Notes: generated from the sequence alone by a model not told the origin. A DNA stretch of 64,000 bases from Acinetobacter soli (GCF_000760595.1 NZ_BBNM01000014.1:1-64000); one strand, 5' to 3'; shown: positions 51,168-62,434, counted from the stretch's first letter. Program-made: numbers and translations.

Positions 51168-53321
51168 ATGATCCACGCTGGCAATGCCATTACCGTCCAA
51201 ATGCTTCAGGACGGAATTGCAGAATTCCGCTTTGACTTACAAGGTGAGTCAGTCAACAAGTTTAACCGTGCAACCCTAGACGATTTTAAAGCTGCCATCG
51301 AAGCAGTTAAAAACCATTCTGAAGTAAAAGGTTTGATCGTCACCAGCGGCAAATCGACCTTTATTGTGGGTGCCGACATTACCGAATTTGGCGATAACTT
51401 TGCACAGGGCGAAAGCGCGATTGTGGAGTGGGCTTTACCTGTTCATGAGATTTTTAACAGCTTTGAAGATCTAGACATCCCTAAAGTCGCTGCCATTAAT
51501 GGCATGGCATTAGGTGGTGGCTTTGAAATGTGCTTGGTGTGCGATTACCGTGTGATGTCTGAAAGCGCACAGGTCGGCTTACCAGAAATCAAACTGGGAA
51601 TTTTCCCGGGCTTTGGTGGTACCGTGCGTTTGAGCCGTTTGATCGGGATTGACAATGCCGTCGAATGGATTGCGATGGCCGCACCGAAAAAACCGGCTGC
51701 TGCTTTAAAAGATGGTGCCGTCGATGCCGTGGTCGCTGCCGACAAATTACAAGATGCTGCAATTGATCTGGTGAAACAAGCCCTCGCTGGACGTCTGGAC
51801 TGGAAAGCCAAGCGTCAGGAAAAAATCGATCCAGTTAAACTGGCACCGCTTGAACAAATGATGGCGTTTAATACTGCGAAAGGTGCCGTTTTGGCCAAAG
51901 CCAATCCAGCGCAATACCCTGCACCTAAACTCATGATTGATTCATTGCAGGCCGGTGCAAGCCTCAGCCGTAACGATGCGCTGAAGGTTGAAGCAGAAGG
52001 CTTTGCCAAAGCTGCGGTCACTGCGCAAGCTGAAGCACTGATTGGTTTGTTCCTCAACGACCAAATCATCAAGAAAGTATCGAAAAAACACGAAAAAGGC
52101 GCGCACCCTGTTAATCAAGCTGCTGTATTGGGCGCCGGGATTATGGGCGGCGGGATTGCCTATCAAGCTGCAAGCAAAGGCACGCCAATTATCATGAAAG
52201 ATATTGGGAACCCTCAGCTCGCGCTTGGAATGTCAGAAGCCAACAACCTGTTAACCAAACAAGTTGAACGTAAAAAAATGAAGCCGGCTCAAATGGGTGA
52301 AACACTGGCGCGAATTCGTCCAAGCTTGAGCTACGACGAGTTTAAAGACGTCGATATCGTGATTGAAGCGGTGACCGAAAATCCAAAGATCAAGGAAGCG
52401 GTACTGGCCGACACCGAAGCCAAAGTCCGTGATAACACCATTCTTGCCTCAAATACCTCGACCATTTCGATTACACGTTTGGCCAAAGCGTTAAAGCGTC
52501 CGGAAAATTTTGTCGGTATGCACTTTTTCAATCCGGTGCACATGATGCCACTGGTCGAAGTCATCCGGGGTGAACAAACCTCCGATGAAGCGGTTGCAAC
52601 GACCGTTGTTCTGGCACAAAAAATGGGCAAAACCCCAATCGTGGTGAATGACTGTCCGGGTTTCTTGGTCAACCGTGTGTTGTTCCCGTACTTTGGTGCA
52701 TTTGATTTGTTACTTAAAGACGGTGCAGATTTCCAGCAAATCGACAAAGTTATGGAAAAATTTGGCTGGCCAATGGGCCCTGCTTACCTGATGGATGTGG
52801 TGGGGATCGATACGGGTGTGCACGGCGCCGAAGTAATGGCAGAAGGCTTCCCTGATCGTATGAAACCAGACTTTAAAGGTTCAATCCAGACCATGTACGA
52901 AGCCAAACGTCTGGGCCAGAAAAATGATGTCGGCTTTTATAAGTATGAACTCGACAAAAAAGGCAAAAAAGCCAAAACGGTTGACCCAAGCGCCTATGAA
53001 GTGATTGCATCGGTTGTGACAGGTGAAAAACACGAGTTTGATCCGCAAGAAATCATTGACCGCATGATGCTGGCACTGTGTAACGAAACGGTTCGTTGCC
53101 TTGAAGACAACATCGTCGCCACTCCTGCTGAAGCGGATATGGCCATGATTATGGGCATTGGCTTCCCGCCGTTCCGTGGTGGCCCATGCCGCTATATCGA
53201 TCAGACTGGCGTGCCAGAATACGTTGCGCTTTGCAACAAATATGCACATCTCGGCAAAGCGTACGAAGCACCGCAAATGCTGCGCGATATGGCTGAAAAC
53301 AACAAGAAATTTTACGGTTAA
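51168..53321 (+). CDS. fadB: Fatty-acid β-oxidation complex subunit α FadB
   Basis: A 717-residue multifunctional enzyme. The enoyl-CoA hydratase/isomerase domain comes first ([18 protein letters not shown] and [19 protein letters not shown] hold the two catalytic Glu). An L-3-hydroxyacyl-CoA dehydrogenase follows, with the NAD site [19 protein letters not shown] and catalytic [16 protein letters not shown]. It forms the α2β2 complex with FadA, encoded 13 bases downstream. Confidence 0.98.
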   Translation: MIHAGNAITVQMLQDGIAEFRFDLQGESVNKFNRATLDDFKAAIEAVKNHSEVKGLIVTSGKSTFIVGADITEFGDNFAQGESAIVEWALPVHEIFNSFEDLDIPKVAAINGMALGGGFEMCLVCDYRVMSESAQVGLPEIKLGIFPGFGGTVRLSRLIGIDNAVEWIAMAAPKKPAAALKDGAVDAVVAADKLQDAAIDLVKQALAGRLDWKAKRQEKIDPVKLAPLEQMMAFNTAKGAVLAKANPAQYPAPKLMIDSLQAGASLSRNDALKVEAEGFAKAAVTAQAEALIGLFLNDQIIKKVSKKHEKGAHPVNQAAVLGAGIMGGGIAYQAASKGTPIIMKDIGNPQLALGMSEANNLLTKQVERKKMKPAQMGETLARIRPSLSYDEFKDVDIVIEAVTENPKIKEAVLADTEAKVRDNTILASNTSTISITRLAKALKRPENFVGMHFFNPVHMMPLVEVIRGEQTSDEAVATTVVLAQKMGKTPIVVNDCPGFLVNRVLFPYFGAFDLLLKDGADFQQIDKVMEKFGWPMGPAYLMDVVGIDTGVHGAEVMAEGFPDRMKPDFKGSIQTMYEAKRLGQKNDVGFYKYELDKKGKKAKTVDPSAYEVIASVVTGEKHEFDPQEIIDRMMLALCNETVRCLEDNIVATPAEADMAMIMGIGFPPFRGGPCRYIDQTGVPEYVALCNKYAHLGKAYEAPQMLRDMAENNKKFYG

Positions 53322-53334
53322 GGGAGCAACGTGA

Positions 53335-54507
<1,173 letters not shown>

Positions 54508-54526
54508 TATGACTTTCAAATAAAAG

Positions 54527-54554
54527 AAAAACCCCGCAAATTGCGGGGTTTTTT
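54527..54554. terminator. Terminator after fadA
   Basis: AAAACCCCGCAA/TTGCGGGGTTTT, a perfect stem with A/T tracts on both sides. It serves the convergent fadBA and hydrolase transcripts. Confidence 0.93.
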
Positions 54555-55110
54555 ATGCCCGTAGCATATCATGTAAGCGTTTGACCAATGCTGGAAACGT
54601 GGTGTAACCATCTTCTGCCAGAAAATGTCCCGCGTGTGCAATTTGTTCATATGGTATATTCAGCTCCAGCGCCAAGCGAATACTCCACTCTGGAGGGACA
54701 TAAGCATCATGATCCGACAAATACATATAGGCGCCAGCCCTGAGTTGAAGAGTCTGCGGAATCTGTTGACTCTGCGCAATATAATCATCTAGTTCTGGTA
54801 ATGCGGGTAAAGCTTCTCGAAAGCCAGAAACCAGCAACATTCCTCCCAAATATTGTATTTGGTGCCGATGAAAAAAATGCAACAGACTGATAACCCCCAA
54901 ACTATGCGCGACAAAGAATGTAGTGTCATCAATTTTGGGGATGTGATGGTCAAGCGTGCCTTGCCATGCCTTTACATCTGGATAAGCTGAATCTGGAAAG
55001 TGAATTAAGGTGACTTGTGTCTGATCACCATTTAACTGATTTTTAATATCTTGAAACCAATGATCCTCTGGTGAGGCAGAGTAACCATGAAGTACATATA
55101 CATGTTGCAT
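54553..55110 (-). CDS. RBBP9/YdeN-family serine hydrolase
   Basis: A 185-residue small α/β-hydrolase. It has HVYVLHGYSASPEDHWFQDI at the start, the nucleophile elbow VAHSLGVISLLHF, and late Asp and His (DHDAYVPPEWS, HAGHFLAEDGY) completing a triad. ATG 55110 follows GGGAG; an upstream GTG at 55125 is less likely. The substrate is unknown. Confidence 0.86.
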   Translation of the reverse strand: MQHVYVLHGYSASPEDHWFQDIKNQLNGDQTQVTLIHFPDSAYPDVKAWQGTLDHHIPKIDDTTFFVAHSLGVISLLHFFHRHQIQYLGGMLLVSGFREALPALPELDDYIAQSQQIPQTLQLRAGAYMYLSDHDAYVPPEWSIRLALELNIPYEQIAHAGHFLAEDGYTTFPALVKRLHDMLRA

Positions 55111-55129
55111 GAACTGCTCCCTCACTCAA

Positions 55130-55894
55130 TCAAGTTGCATCTTTTAACTGCTGATCAAGCGCAGCCATATTGCGCTTTTTAATACTCTCAATTTTGGCAT
55201 TAAGCCGTAATACATCCTGATATAACTGATTAAATGCCTTCACCTGCGCGGTGTCTCGAAACAGAATTTTTTTGCCGTTTCGTTCCCATGCATGGGTTTT
55301 TAAAATGGCAAACATGGCATCGGCTTTATCTAAAATCTGCATTTCCAGCAAGAAAATGGCATGATCCTGATCGACTTTCTGGTTGCTGCCAAGTTTCTTT
55401 TCCAGCAAAATCCGCATATCCGGCTCTACCGACAAGGTTTTGGCCTCGGCCAGAAAAGCTTGATGAATCTGTTCATATTGATTTTGATACAGCACGGATG
55501 CCTGCCGCACATCATTGAGCATCTTTTGTGTTTGCGCATACTGCTGTTTCTGATCTTGCTCAAGCCGTGTCACATCTAAAAAGGTATCCCACTGGGCTGC
55601 CTTAAGGGCACGTAAATAAGCATTACGTGCATTGATGTTTTGTACCCAGTAATTCAGTAAAAACTCGGAAATCTTTTTATAATTTCCCGCCAATCGGCGA
55701 TCATGAATATCCAGTTGTACAGGTTTAGACCAGTCTTGTGCCTGATCATAAAGCAGTGCCATTTTTTCAGACATGACCTGATCAAACATCTGACTGGTGT
55801 CTTTGAGCTGTTGCTGTTGAATATAATGATAAGAAAAAAAACCAAGGGACAGGATCACAATCAGGATTGCGATGATGATCTGAAAACGGCGCAT
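55130..55894 (-). CDS. Membrane-anchored helical protein of unknown function
   Basis: 254 residues from ATG 55894, which has AGGAGAG before it. One N-terminal hydrophobic segment (RRFQIIIAILIVILSLGFFS) is followed by a charged, almost entirely helical and coiled-coil periplasmic part with no cysteines or recognisable domain. It ends 20 bases from the hydrolase downstream and may share its transcript. I do not recognise the family. Confidence 0.7.
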   Translation of the reverse strand: MRRFQIIIAILIVILSLGFFSYHYIQQQQLKDTSQMFDQVMSEKMALLYDQAQDWSKPVQLDIHDRRLAGNYKKISEFLLNYWVQNINARNAYLRALKAAQWDTFLDVTRLEQDQKQQYAQTQKMLNDVRQASVLYQNQYEQIHQAFLAEAKTLSVEPDMRILLEKKLGSNQKVDQDHAIFLLEMQILDKADAMFAILKTHAWERNGKKILFRDTAQVKAFNQLYQDVLRLNAKIESIKKRNMAALDQQLKDAT

Positions 55895-56067
55895 ACTCCT
55901 CTCCTTCATCTTGTTGTTGTTGATTGCTCGCTGTTGTTATTGATACGTGATCATTTCATAAAATGGGTGTGTTGCATACGACGCAACAGGCAATTACATC
56001 TTTATGCCTTTATCTCTGATTATTTCATGCTTATGATGGAGAATCTGTGATTTTTTGAGATGTTACT

Positions 56068-56760
56068 ATGCGCGTAGATATTTGGTCCGATGTGGTCTGC
56101 CCATTTTGTTATATTGGTAAAAAACGCCTTGAGCATGTGGCTGCCGAAGCTGGAGTGGAACTGGACATTCACTGGCATAGTTTTGAGCTTGATCCAGATG
56201 CACCGGCACATCATGACACCTCAAATACCGAACGCTTGGCCAAAAAATACGGTCGAAGTGTCGAGGAGATGCAACAGATGCAGCAAAACATTGCGCAAAT
56301 GGCAGCCGAGGAAGGGATTGATTTTCAATGGCAAAAAGCCAACTCTGGCAACAGCTTCGATGCGCATCGCATCATTCACCTTGCGCAAAGCAAAGGCTTG
56401 GGCAATCAGGCCAAGGAAGCCTTTTTTCACGCTTACATGACCGAAGGTTTAGCGATTGGCGAACGCGAAGTGGTTGAAGAGATTGCATCACGGATCGGCT
56501 TAGATCATGCCGAGGTCGAATACGTACTGCAAAGTGACGAGTTGGCTGACTTTGTTCGTCACGATGAGAAAATCGCGCATGAGCAACTGAATATTTCAGG
56601 TGTCCCTTTTTTTGTGTTCGATCAAAAATTTGCACTTTCAGGTGCACAGCCGCGTGAAGTTTTTCTGCAAGTTCTCAATCAGAGCTTGGCACAAATTGAA
56701 CAGCAATCGCCAACAGATGCCAATACCTGCTCAGATGAAAAATGTGATACAAATCACTAA
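56068..56760 (+). CDS. FrnE-like DsbA-family oxidoreductase
   Basis: A 230-residue thioredoxin-fold protein with CPFC at residues 11–14 in the FrnE/HCCA start VDIWSDVVCPFCYIGKKRL. A helical insertion and a cis-proline loop ISGVPFFVFDQKFALSGAQP follow. No signal peptide, so cytoplasmic, as other FrnE proteins are. The C-terminus carries an extra cysteine pair (CSDEKC), which FrnE of Deinococcus also has in another form. Confidence 0.9.
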   Translation: MRVDIWSDVVCPFCYIGKKRLEHVAAEAGVELDIHWHSFELDPDAPAHHDTSNTERLAKKYGRSVEEMQQMQQNIAQMAAEEGIDFQWQKANSGNSFDAHRIIHLAQSKGLGNQAKEAFFHAYMTEGLAIGEREVVEEIASRIGLDHAEVEYVLQSDELADFVRHDEKIAHEQLNISGVPFFVFDQKFALSGAQPREVFLQVLNQSLAQIEQQSPTDANTCSDEKCDTNH

Positions 56761-57189
56761 TCAAATTTGTGGTGTAGCACATTTCACGATTATTGAACAA
56801 TTATTAAGCAAAACTGCAATGCAGCGTTGCAAAAATATGACTATACATGGCAGAACTTTCTTTTTAAGATACAACTCTTGAATTTATTGTATTCATGCGC
56901 TGTAGTTTCTTATTTTGCTCTCGATCATTGAGAACTTTTTCTTAAAAAAGCCTTCTAGGGATTAGAAGGCTTTTTTATTGCATTTTTATTACATAGCTTA
57001 ACGTGAATTACCAAGAGATCTGCTGTTGTAATCAAACATTGTCATTTTTAACTGAAGCCCTTGCGAACTTAACATGTTCACCACACGCACACCCTGCTTT
57101 TGTGTTTAGATGAATGTTTAAGCAATATGATTCGTTCGCTTTGGCGCGACATCGAATCAAATCTGTATTTTAAACAAGAGGGATAAACA
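56761..57189. other. Intergenic region with terminator
   Basis: 429 bases. It contains the hairpin at 56943–56978 and, after it, what must be the promoter of the 77-residue miniprotein gene. No other gene is supported. Confidence 0.55.
56943..56978. terminator. Terminator downstream of the FrnE-like gene
   Basis: AAAAAAGCCTTCTA/TAGAAGGCTTTTTT with a four-to-five-base loop. Confidence 0.9.
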
Positions 57190-57423
57190 ATGACGACATT
57201 AGAGAATCAAGACACAGCACGCCCACTTAATTCTGTTGAACCATCTGATCAACCGGAGCAACCTGTAGCGAAGAAAAAATCTCGCTTTTCTCCAACGGTT
57301 AAAGGTGCTGTGATTGGTGCTGTTGCAGGCAGTGTCCTGCCAGTATTTGGTACATTTAGCGGTGCCCTGATTGGGGGAGTTGCAGGTAAACTCTATTCTC
57401 GGCGCTGTGCTAAAACAGCTTAA
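57190..57423 (+). CDS. Glycine-zipper small protein
   Basis: 77 residues preceded by AAGAGGG. A polar acidic N-terminal 35 residues, a basic patch (KKKSRF) and one hydrophobic Gly-rich segment (GAVIGAVAGSVLPVFGTFSG, then ALIGGVAGKL). The GxxxG spacing is a glycine zipper, which packs in membranes as homo-oligomers. No signal peptide. It stands alone with its own terminator. The function is unknown. Confidence 0.75.
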   Translation: MTTLENQDTARPLNSVEPSDQPEQPVAKKKSRFSPTVKGAVIGAVAGSVLPVFGTFSGALIGGVAGKLYSRRCAKTA

Positions 57424-57470
57424 TCATAATCAATGATTGTGTTTAATCATCATATTTATTTCATGATCAA

Positions 57471-57499
57471 TATGCCCTTCAAATGAGGGGCATTTTTCT
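57471..57499 (+). terminator. Terminator after the glycine-zipper gene
   Basis: The stem ATGCCC/GGGCAT with a T run on the plus strand. Confidence 0.75.
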
Positions 57500-57654
57500 A
57501 TGCGTGTCAAGCAACCTTTTGATTAAAGCCTGAATCATGCTTGAGTTAAAGAGGCTTATGTTATTAAATTTATTTTATTTTGTTGATGGTCTTGATTTTA
57601 CATGCCAAATCAACAACAGTGACCAGTATAAGTTTGATAATAACGATTTGATAC

Positions 57655-58836
57655 ATGATGAAAACACAACAAAAAGCATGGATTTTCGGGGCGGTTTCAA
57701 CGTGTTTGATTGGTGCCGGCCTTCCATCTGCTTGGGCCGAAAGTACCGTAACCAGCACAGCCAGCGCTGATTTGGTTTTACCGAGTAATCCAGACATTCC
57801 TCCCACATCAGTGGCCTATCCAGTCGAACTTCGGCAATTAAATCAAAGTAATGAAAAGAATCTTCTGGATTATATTCCGGCATGGGTAGATGCCATGCCG
57901 ACCATGCTGCCGAAGGAATCCGATCAGGTCATGGTGCCGTCAGTGAACGAAACCGAAAACAAAACCTGGGCGGATCGTAAGCAAAAACAAATTCGCGATT
58001 GGGCTGATCATACTTCAGTTAAAATTGATGACTGGTTTGGTGATATCGACCCCAATAAACCCGCTAATGCCACGCTACGTGTGATGCTGGATAATTACTG
58101 GGATAAATATAACGGTTTTGAAGTCAAACCACGTATTCGAGGTAAAATTAAGCTTCCCACTTTAGAACGTCGCTTTAGTGTGGTGTTTGGGGATGAGTCG
58201 CTCGATAACGAGTTTGAAAATAACATTGCCAATACCAACATCGAACCCAATGCCGATAACAAGCGCCTCGATACCCGCCAGACCAGAGACAACAACAGTT
58301 CCATTGCTCTGCGCTGGTCAGATTTTGCGAAAAAACTGCCCTTTGAAACCGATGCCGATTTAGGGATTCGCTCAGGCGATGACATTTATGTCAGACTTAA
58401 AGCCAAACGCGCTTGGGTATTACGTAATGATTTTTCATTTTATGCCGAACAAATCTATCGCTACGGTATCGACAGCAAAAACTATTTCCGAACCAACTTA
58501 GAACTCACCCATGCTCGCCCAAACGAAGCTTTTTTGTCGAATCAATTTAGCCTGACACATGCCGATGAACAAGAAGATGACTGGTGGTGGGACAACCGCC
58601 TGTTTCGTCAGCATCAGTTTTTTGCCAATCAGCGCTTTAACTATGGCATTTATATGGGCGGCTATTACAACGACAACGATTTACGCCTCAATAGCTGGGG
58701 GCCGTTTATGTCATGGCGTCAACCCGTGTGGCGGGAGTGGTTTTATGTGCAAGGTGATCTCAATTATCTCAATGATCATCGTGAAGATCGTAGTCATTAT
58801 CTGAGTACCTTTGTACGTTTGGAAGCTATTTTTTAA
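57655..58836 (+). CDS. Uncharacterised outer-membrane β-barrel protein (paralog A)
   Basis: 393 residues. A signal peptide ends at about residue 28 (GLPSAWA). A helical, Trp-rich stretch with WADHTSVKIDDWFGDIDPNK follows. The rest is alternating aromatic β-strands ending in Phe, the outer-membrane assembly signal. Strand blocks include RGKIKLPTLERRFSVVFGDE, GDDIYVRLKAKRAWVL, EQIYRYGIDSKNYFRTNLEL and WGPFMSWRQPVWREWFYVQG. It resembles hypothetical proteins I recall from Pseudomonas. It is related to the next gene. No function is assigned. Confidence 0.8.
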   Translation: MMKTQQKAWIFGAVSTCLIGAGLPSAWAESTVTSTASADLVLPSNPDIPPTSVAYPVELRQLNQSNEKNLLDYIPAWVDAMPTMLPKESDQVMVPSVNETENKTWADRKQKQIRDWADHTSVKIDDWFGDIDPNKPANATLRVMLDNYWDKYNGFEVKPRIRGKIKLPTLERRFSVVFGDESLDNEFENNIANTNIEPNADNKRLDTRQTRDNNSSIALRWSDFAKKLPFETDADLGIRSGDDIYVRLKAKRAWVLRNDFSFYAEQIYRYGIDSKNYFRTNLELTHARPNEAFLSNQFSLTHADEQEDDWWWDNRLFRQHQFFANQRFNYGIYMGGYYNDNDLRLNSWGPFMSWRQPVWREWFYVQGDLNYLNDHREDRSHYLSTFVRLEAIF

Positions 58837-58965
58837 GTCGATGTACTGGCTGCCAAATACGGTTTAATTTGGCAGTGATATAACTGAGCAATGGTCTGAG
58901 CTTAAAGCATTTATTAAGCTTGATTGCCTATAGTGTGCCGTTCATGATTTATGTTTTTTTAAACG

Positions 58966-59835
58966 ATGACTCAACGGCATGTGATCTCTTTAAGTTTTAT
59001 CACAATGGGCATGCTCAGCATTTACTACGGCATGCAATTGCTGAGTAATGGTTCGTCTTTAAAGTATCTTTTGGTCAGATCTTCTGATCAGCACTGCGAA
59101 ACCGAAAGCAACGTATCAGTGTCTGAGGTTGCATCGTCTCTTGAAGATCCTCAAGTTTTAAATCAACGTTTACTTGAAGTCTTTGGACAAGATTCATTGT
59201 GGCAACGCACGCAGCAGCATTATGCGCCGCCCGTCAAACGCTTTGGCAAAACCAAAAAGAACTCAAAAACACATCGGGCCGAGTCGACCGCACCCAACCC
59301 TTTTTCAGCCAGTTGGTCGACACTTTCAAGCCTATTGCCTTTTTCCAATGATCTCGATTTGGGTGCAAATTCAAGTTCAGATGTCTATGTCCAGTTTCTG
59401 GCTAAAAAGAAATGGGTATTGATGCATCATTTAGATTTAGATACCGAGCAAGTATTCCGCTACGGTTCGAGCAGTAAAAATTACAGTGAAACCAATCTGA
59501 ATCTCAAACAAAAATTGAGCGACAGCACGCTATTTGCCAGCCAGTTTAATGTGACCAAAACACAGGATGAAGATTTTACATGGCGTAATACCACCTTTCA
59601 TCAGCTCAGTTTAAGCGGTAAAGATAAAGTGACCTATGGTGTATTAACCTCAGGAATTTATGAAAAACAGAAGAAAGATGTACTTCTGAGCCAATGGGGC
59701 CCTTATTTGTCTTGGCGACGCCCGTTATGGCGTAACTGGTTATTTATGCAAAATGATCTGAATTATACCGATGATCTGACCGATCAAAATGGCTATCACT
59801 TTAGTTATCAAATGAGTTTTGAGGCCAATTTTTAG
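58966..59835 (+). CDS. Uncharacterised outer-membrane β-barrel protein (paralog B, shortened)
   Basis: 289 residues with a hydrophobic N-terminus and a C-terminal Phe. It shares with the preceding gene SSDVYVQFLAKKKWVL, EQVFRYGSSSKNYSETNLNL and WGPYLSWRRPLWRNWLFMQN at matching positions. It lacks the Trp-rich domain and several N-terminal strands of the longer protein. A likely tandem duplicate that has diverged and shrunk. A strong Shine-Dalgarno is not obvious. Confidence 0.75.
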   Translation: MTQRHVISLSFITMGMLSIYYGMQLLSNGSSLKYLLVRSSDQHCETESNVSVSEVASSLEDPQVLNQRLLEVFGQDSLWQRTQQHYAPPVKRFGKTKKNSKTHRAESTAPNPFSASWSTLSSLLPFSNDLDLGANSSSDVYVQFLAKKKWVLMHHLDLDTEQVFRYGSSSKNYSETNLNLKQKLSDSTLFASQFNVTKTQDEDFTWRNTTFHQLSLSGKDKVTYGVLTSGIYEKQKKDVLLSQWGPYLSWRRPLWRNWLFMQNDLNYTDDLTDQNGYHFSYQMSFEANF

Positions 59836-59848
59836 TATCGATGAGAAT

Positions 59849-59874
59849 TGTGGATAAGTTTGACGTTATCCACA
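59849..59874. promoter_or_regulatory. Inverted pair of perfect DnaA boxes
   Basis: TGTGGATAA (59849–59857) and TTATCCACA (59866–59874) are each exact matches to the E. coli DnaA box. They face each other across 8 bases. Extended arms AATTGTGGATAA/TTATCCACAATT make a 12-base perfect hairpin. It lies just after the second outer-membrane gene stop and before the htpG terminator. Function is not known. Confidence 0.6.
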
Positions 59875-59877
59875 ATT

Positions 59878-59908
59878 AAAAAAAGCCCCGATACGAAATC
59901 GGGGCTTT
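59878..59908. terminator. Bidirectional terminator between outer-membrane paralog B and htpG
   Basis: AAAGCCCCGAT/ATCGGGGCTTT with a short loop and A tract on the left. It terminates the convergent transcripts. Confidence 0.93.
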
Positions 59909-59912
59909 ACTG

Positions 59913-61838
59913 TTAGCTTAGCAGCAAACTGTTGATACGTTTTACATAAGCGGCTGGATCTTCCGGTAAACCACCTTCAGCAATCACGGCTTGATCAAAG
60001 ATGACATTGGCCAGATCATCGAACTGCGCTGCATGTTCGAGCTTTTGTACCAATGGATGCGCTGGATTGATTTCTAAAATTGGCTTGCTTTCAGGTACAG
60101 GCTGCCCTGCTTGTTTCAGCATACGAACCAACTGAGGTGAAAGTTCACCGTCACTGGTCACCAAGCAAGCAGGCGAATCGACCAGACGTGTAGTCACGCG
60201 CACTTCTTTGGTTTTTGCCTTGAGTGAATCCGATAATTTATCAACCACTGGCTTGAATTGTTCCGCAGCTTCTTCAAGTGCTTTTTTCTCTTCGGCATCT
60301 TGCAGATCGCCCAGATCAACCGCACCTTTCGACACGTTTTGCAGTGCCACACCGTCAAACTCATGCACAAAGTTCATTGCCCATTCATCCACACGCTCCG
60401 ACATCAACAAGACTTCAATGCCTTTTTTCTTAAACAACTCAAGCTGTGGAGAATGTTTGGCTGCATTTAAACTCTCTGCCGTAACATAGTAGATGGCTTT
60501 TTGGCCCTCTTTCATACGCGCTTTATAGTCGGCAAACGAAGTGCTGATCTCATCGTTAGTCGAAGTTGCATAACGCAAAAGCTTTAAAATACGTTCACGG
60601 TTGCTAAAGTCTTCACCCAAGCCTTCTTTGAGTACAGAACCGAATTCGGCATAAAAGGTCTTGAATTTTTCCTGATCTTTCTCATCTTCAGACTTTGCCA
60701 AACCATCCAACACATTCAAAATACGGCGCGTGTTGCCTTCACGGATGGTTTTGACATCACGACTTTCTTGTAACAGCTCACGGCTCACGTTCAGTGGTAA
60801 ATCGGCACTGTCGATCACACCTTTAACGAAACGTAAGTAGTTTGGAATCAGGTTATCCGCATCGTCCATAATAAAGACGCGCTTCACATACAGCTTAATC
60901 CCTGCTTTGGCTTCACGGGTAAAAATATCTTGTGAGGCTTTGGCCGGAATATACAGCAACTGAGTGTACTCGGTATTGCCTTCTACGCGGTTATGTGTCC
61001 ATGCAAGCGGTGCTTCAAAATCATGCGTTGCATTTTTATAAAACTCGATGTACTGCTCGTCAGTGATCTCGCTTTTACTGCGTGTCCATAATGCGCTCGC
61101 CGAGTTAATGGCTTCCCATTCGTCAGTCTTCACATACTGACCCGGTTTCGCTTCTTCTCCCTCAGCAGCTTCTTCTTGTTGCCATACTTCTTTTTGCATC
61201 TCGATTGGCAAGCTGATGTGGTCAGAGTATTTATTAATAATCTGCTTAACTTTCCAAGATTCTAAATAGTCCAGTGCATCGTCACGCAAATGCAAAATGA
61301 TGTCGGTTCCACGTGAATCCTTGGTGATTTGCTGTACTTCAAATTCACCCGTTCCGCCGCTAATCCAGCGCACACCGTCTTGTGCATCCGACCCGGCACG
61401 ACGCGACTCTACCGTAATTTTGTCGGCCACAATAAAGCCTGAGTAAAAGCCAACACCAAACTGACCAATCAATTGTGCATCAGATTTTTGATCGCCGGTC
61501 AGCTTAGACATAAAGTCTTTGGTTCCCGATTTAGCAATCGTACCCAAGTTGTCAATCGCTTCTTGCTGGCTCAAGCCAATGCCGTTGTCACTGATAGTTA
61601 AGGTACGGTTGTCTTTATCCAGACGCACGCGCACACGCAGTGCCGAATCGTTTTCATAATATTCCGGATGATTGATGCCTTCAAAACGCAGTTTGTCGCA
61701 AGCATCGGACGCGTTGGAAATCAACTCACGTAAGAAAATTTCAGGATTCGAATACAGTGAGTGGGTCACCAGATGCAGTAACTGTGCAACTTCGGCTTGA
61801 AAGCTATAATTTTGTGATGTGCTCGTTTGCTCACTCAT
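59913..61838 (-). CDS. htpG: Chaperone HtpG (Hsp90)
   Basis: A 641-residue Hsp90. The N-terminal GHKL ATPase has [33 protein letters not shown] and [16 protein letters not shown]. Middle-domain ([12 protein letters not shown], catalytic Arg loop) and C-terminal dimerisation domains follow. AAGGAG precedes the ATG. A heat-shock-type promoter is possible upstream. Confidence 0.98.
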   Translation of the reverse strand: MSEQTSTSQNYSFQAEVAQLLHLVTHSLYSNPEIFLRELISNASDACDKLRFEGINHPEYYENDSALRVRVRLDKDNRTLTISDNGIGLSQQEAIDNLGTIAKSGTKDFMSKLTGDQKSDAQLIGQFGVGFYSGFIVADKITVESRRAGSDAQDGVRWISGGTGEFEVQQITKDSRGTDIILHLRDDALDYLESWKVKQIINKYSDHISLPIEMQKEVWQQEEAAEGEEAKPGQYVKTDEWEAINSASALWTRSKSEITDEQYIEFYKNATHDFEAPLAWTHNRVEGNTEYTQLLYIPAKASQDIFTREAKAGIKLYVKRVFIMDDADNLIPNYLRFVKGVIDSADLPLNVSRELLQESRDVKTIREGNTRRILNVLDGLAKSEDEKDQEKFKTFYAEFGSVLKEGLGEDFSNRERILKLLRYATSTNDEISTSFADYKARMKEGQKAIYYVTAESLNAAKHSPQLELFKKKGIEVLLMSERVDEWAMNFVHEFDGVALQNVSKGAVDLGDLQDAEEKKALEEAAEQFKPVVDKLSDSLKAKTKEVRVTTRLVDSPACLVTSDGELSPQLVRMLKQAGQPVPESKPILEINPAHPLVQKLEHAAQFDDLANVIFDQAVIAEGGLPEDPAAYVKRINSLLLS

Positions 61839-61883
61839 AGGACACTCCTTAATAGATCACAACATGTTGTTATGTAATGTGCT

Positions 61884-61914
61884 ATGTATTGGAGTGCCTA
61901 GATGAATTTTCAAT
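61884..61914 (-). promoter_or_regulatory. Possible σ32-type promoter of htpG
   Basis: On the minus strand, ATTGAAAA is followed after 15 bases by CCAATACAT, partly matching the heat-shock consensus CTTGAAA/CCCCAT. It lies about 45–75 bases upstream of the htpG ATG. Suggestive only. Confidence 0.4.
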
Positions 61915-61940
61915 GGTAATCCTAAAGATTTTTTGATCAA

Positions 61941-62291
61941 TTAGAATGGCCCATGACTCAAAACACGATTTTGAATGATGTCATCGAGGTGTTGCTGACG
62001 CGATGCATAGCTTCGACTTAAACAGCCCGTGTTTGAACCGCAAGTATTGCGCTGTTTGAGCCATTGATACTGCATGCCTTTTTCGGCATCACGCCCTCCC
62101 ATAGGCAATGCATGCAATACAATTGCGTAGGTGGTGGCCATTTTTACATCGGCATCATTGAGTGAGCGAGTCTGGCAAATGGTTTTCTCCGAGCGAAGCT
62201 GGGCTTTTTCACAGGGAAAACTTGCAGCAGAAGCCGCACCCGCAAACATCAAACCACACCACGTGAACATGATAAAAGCTGAACGACGCAT
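61941..62291 (-). CDS. DUF1311 / LprI-like secreted protein
   Basis: 116 residues with a signal peptide ending at about residue 22 (MFAGAASA). The mature part has four cysteines (27, 39, 84, 90), likely two disulfides, and the DUF1311 pattern CQTRSLNDADVKMATTYAI plus QYQWLKQRNTC. Family members include lysozyme inhibitors (LprI). Periplasmic or secreted. Confidence 0.78.
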   Translation of the reverse strand: MRRSAFIMFTWCGLMFAGAASAASFPCEKAQLRSEKTICQTRSLNDADVKMATTYAIVLHALPMGGRDAEKGMQYQWLKQRNTCGSNTGCLSRSYASRQQHLDDIIQNRVLSHGPF

Positions 62292-62404
62292 ATTTTAATT
62301 CTCATTTTAAGGCTTTATATACTTAGCTTAAAAAATTCAAATGTGGCATTGGGTAAAGTTTCTACACAAAATGTGACACTGTGTATCTCACTATAAAAAA
62401 ATAA

Positions 62405-62434
62405 AAAGGTCTTATGCTCTCCAATAAGACCTTT
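62405..62434. terminator. Terminator downstream of ompW
   Basis: AAAGGTCTTAT/ATAAGACCTTT, an 11-base stem with an 8-base loop and A/T flanks. Confidence 0.88.
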
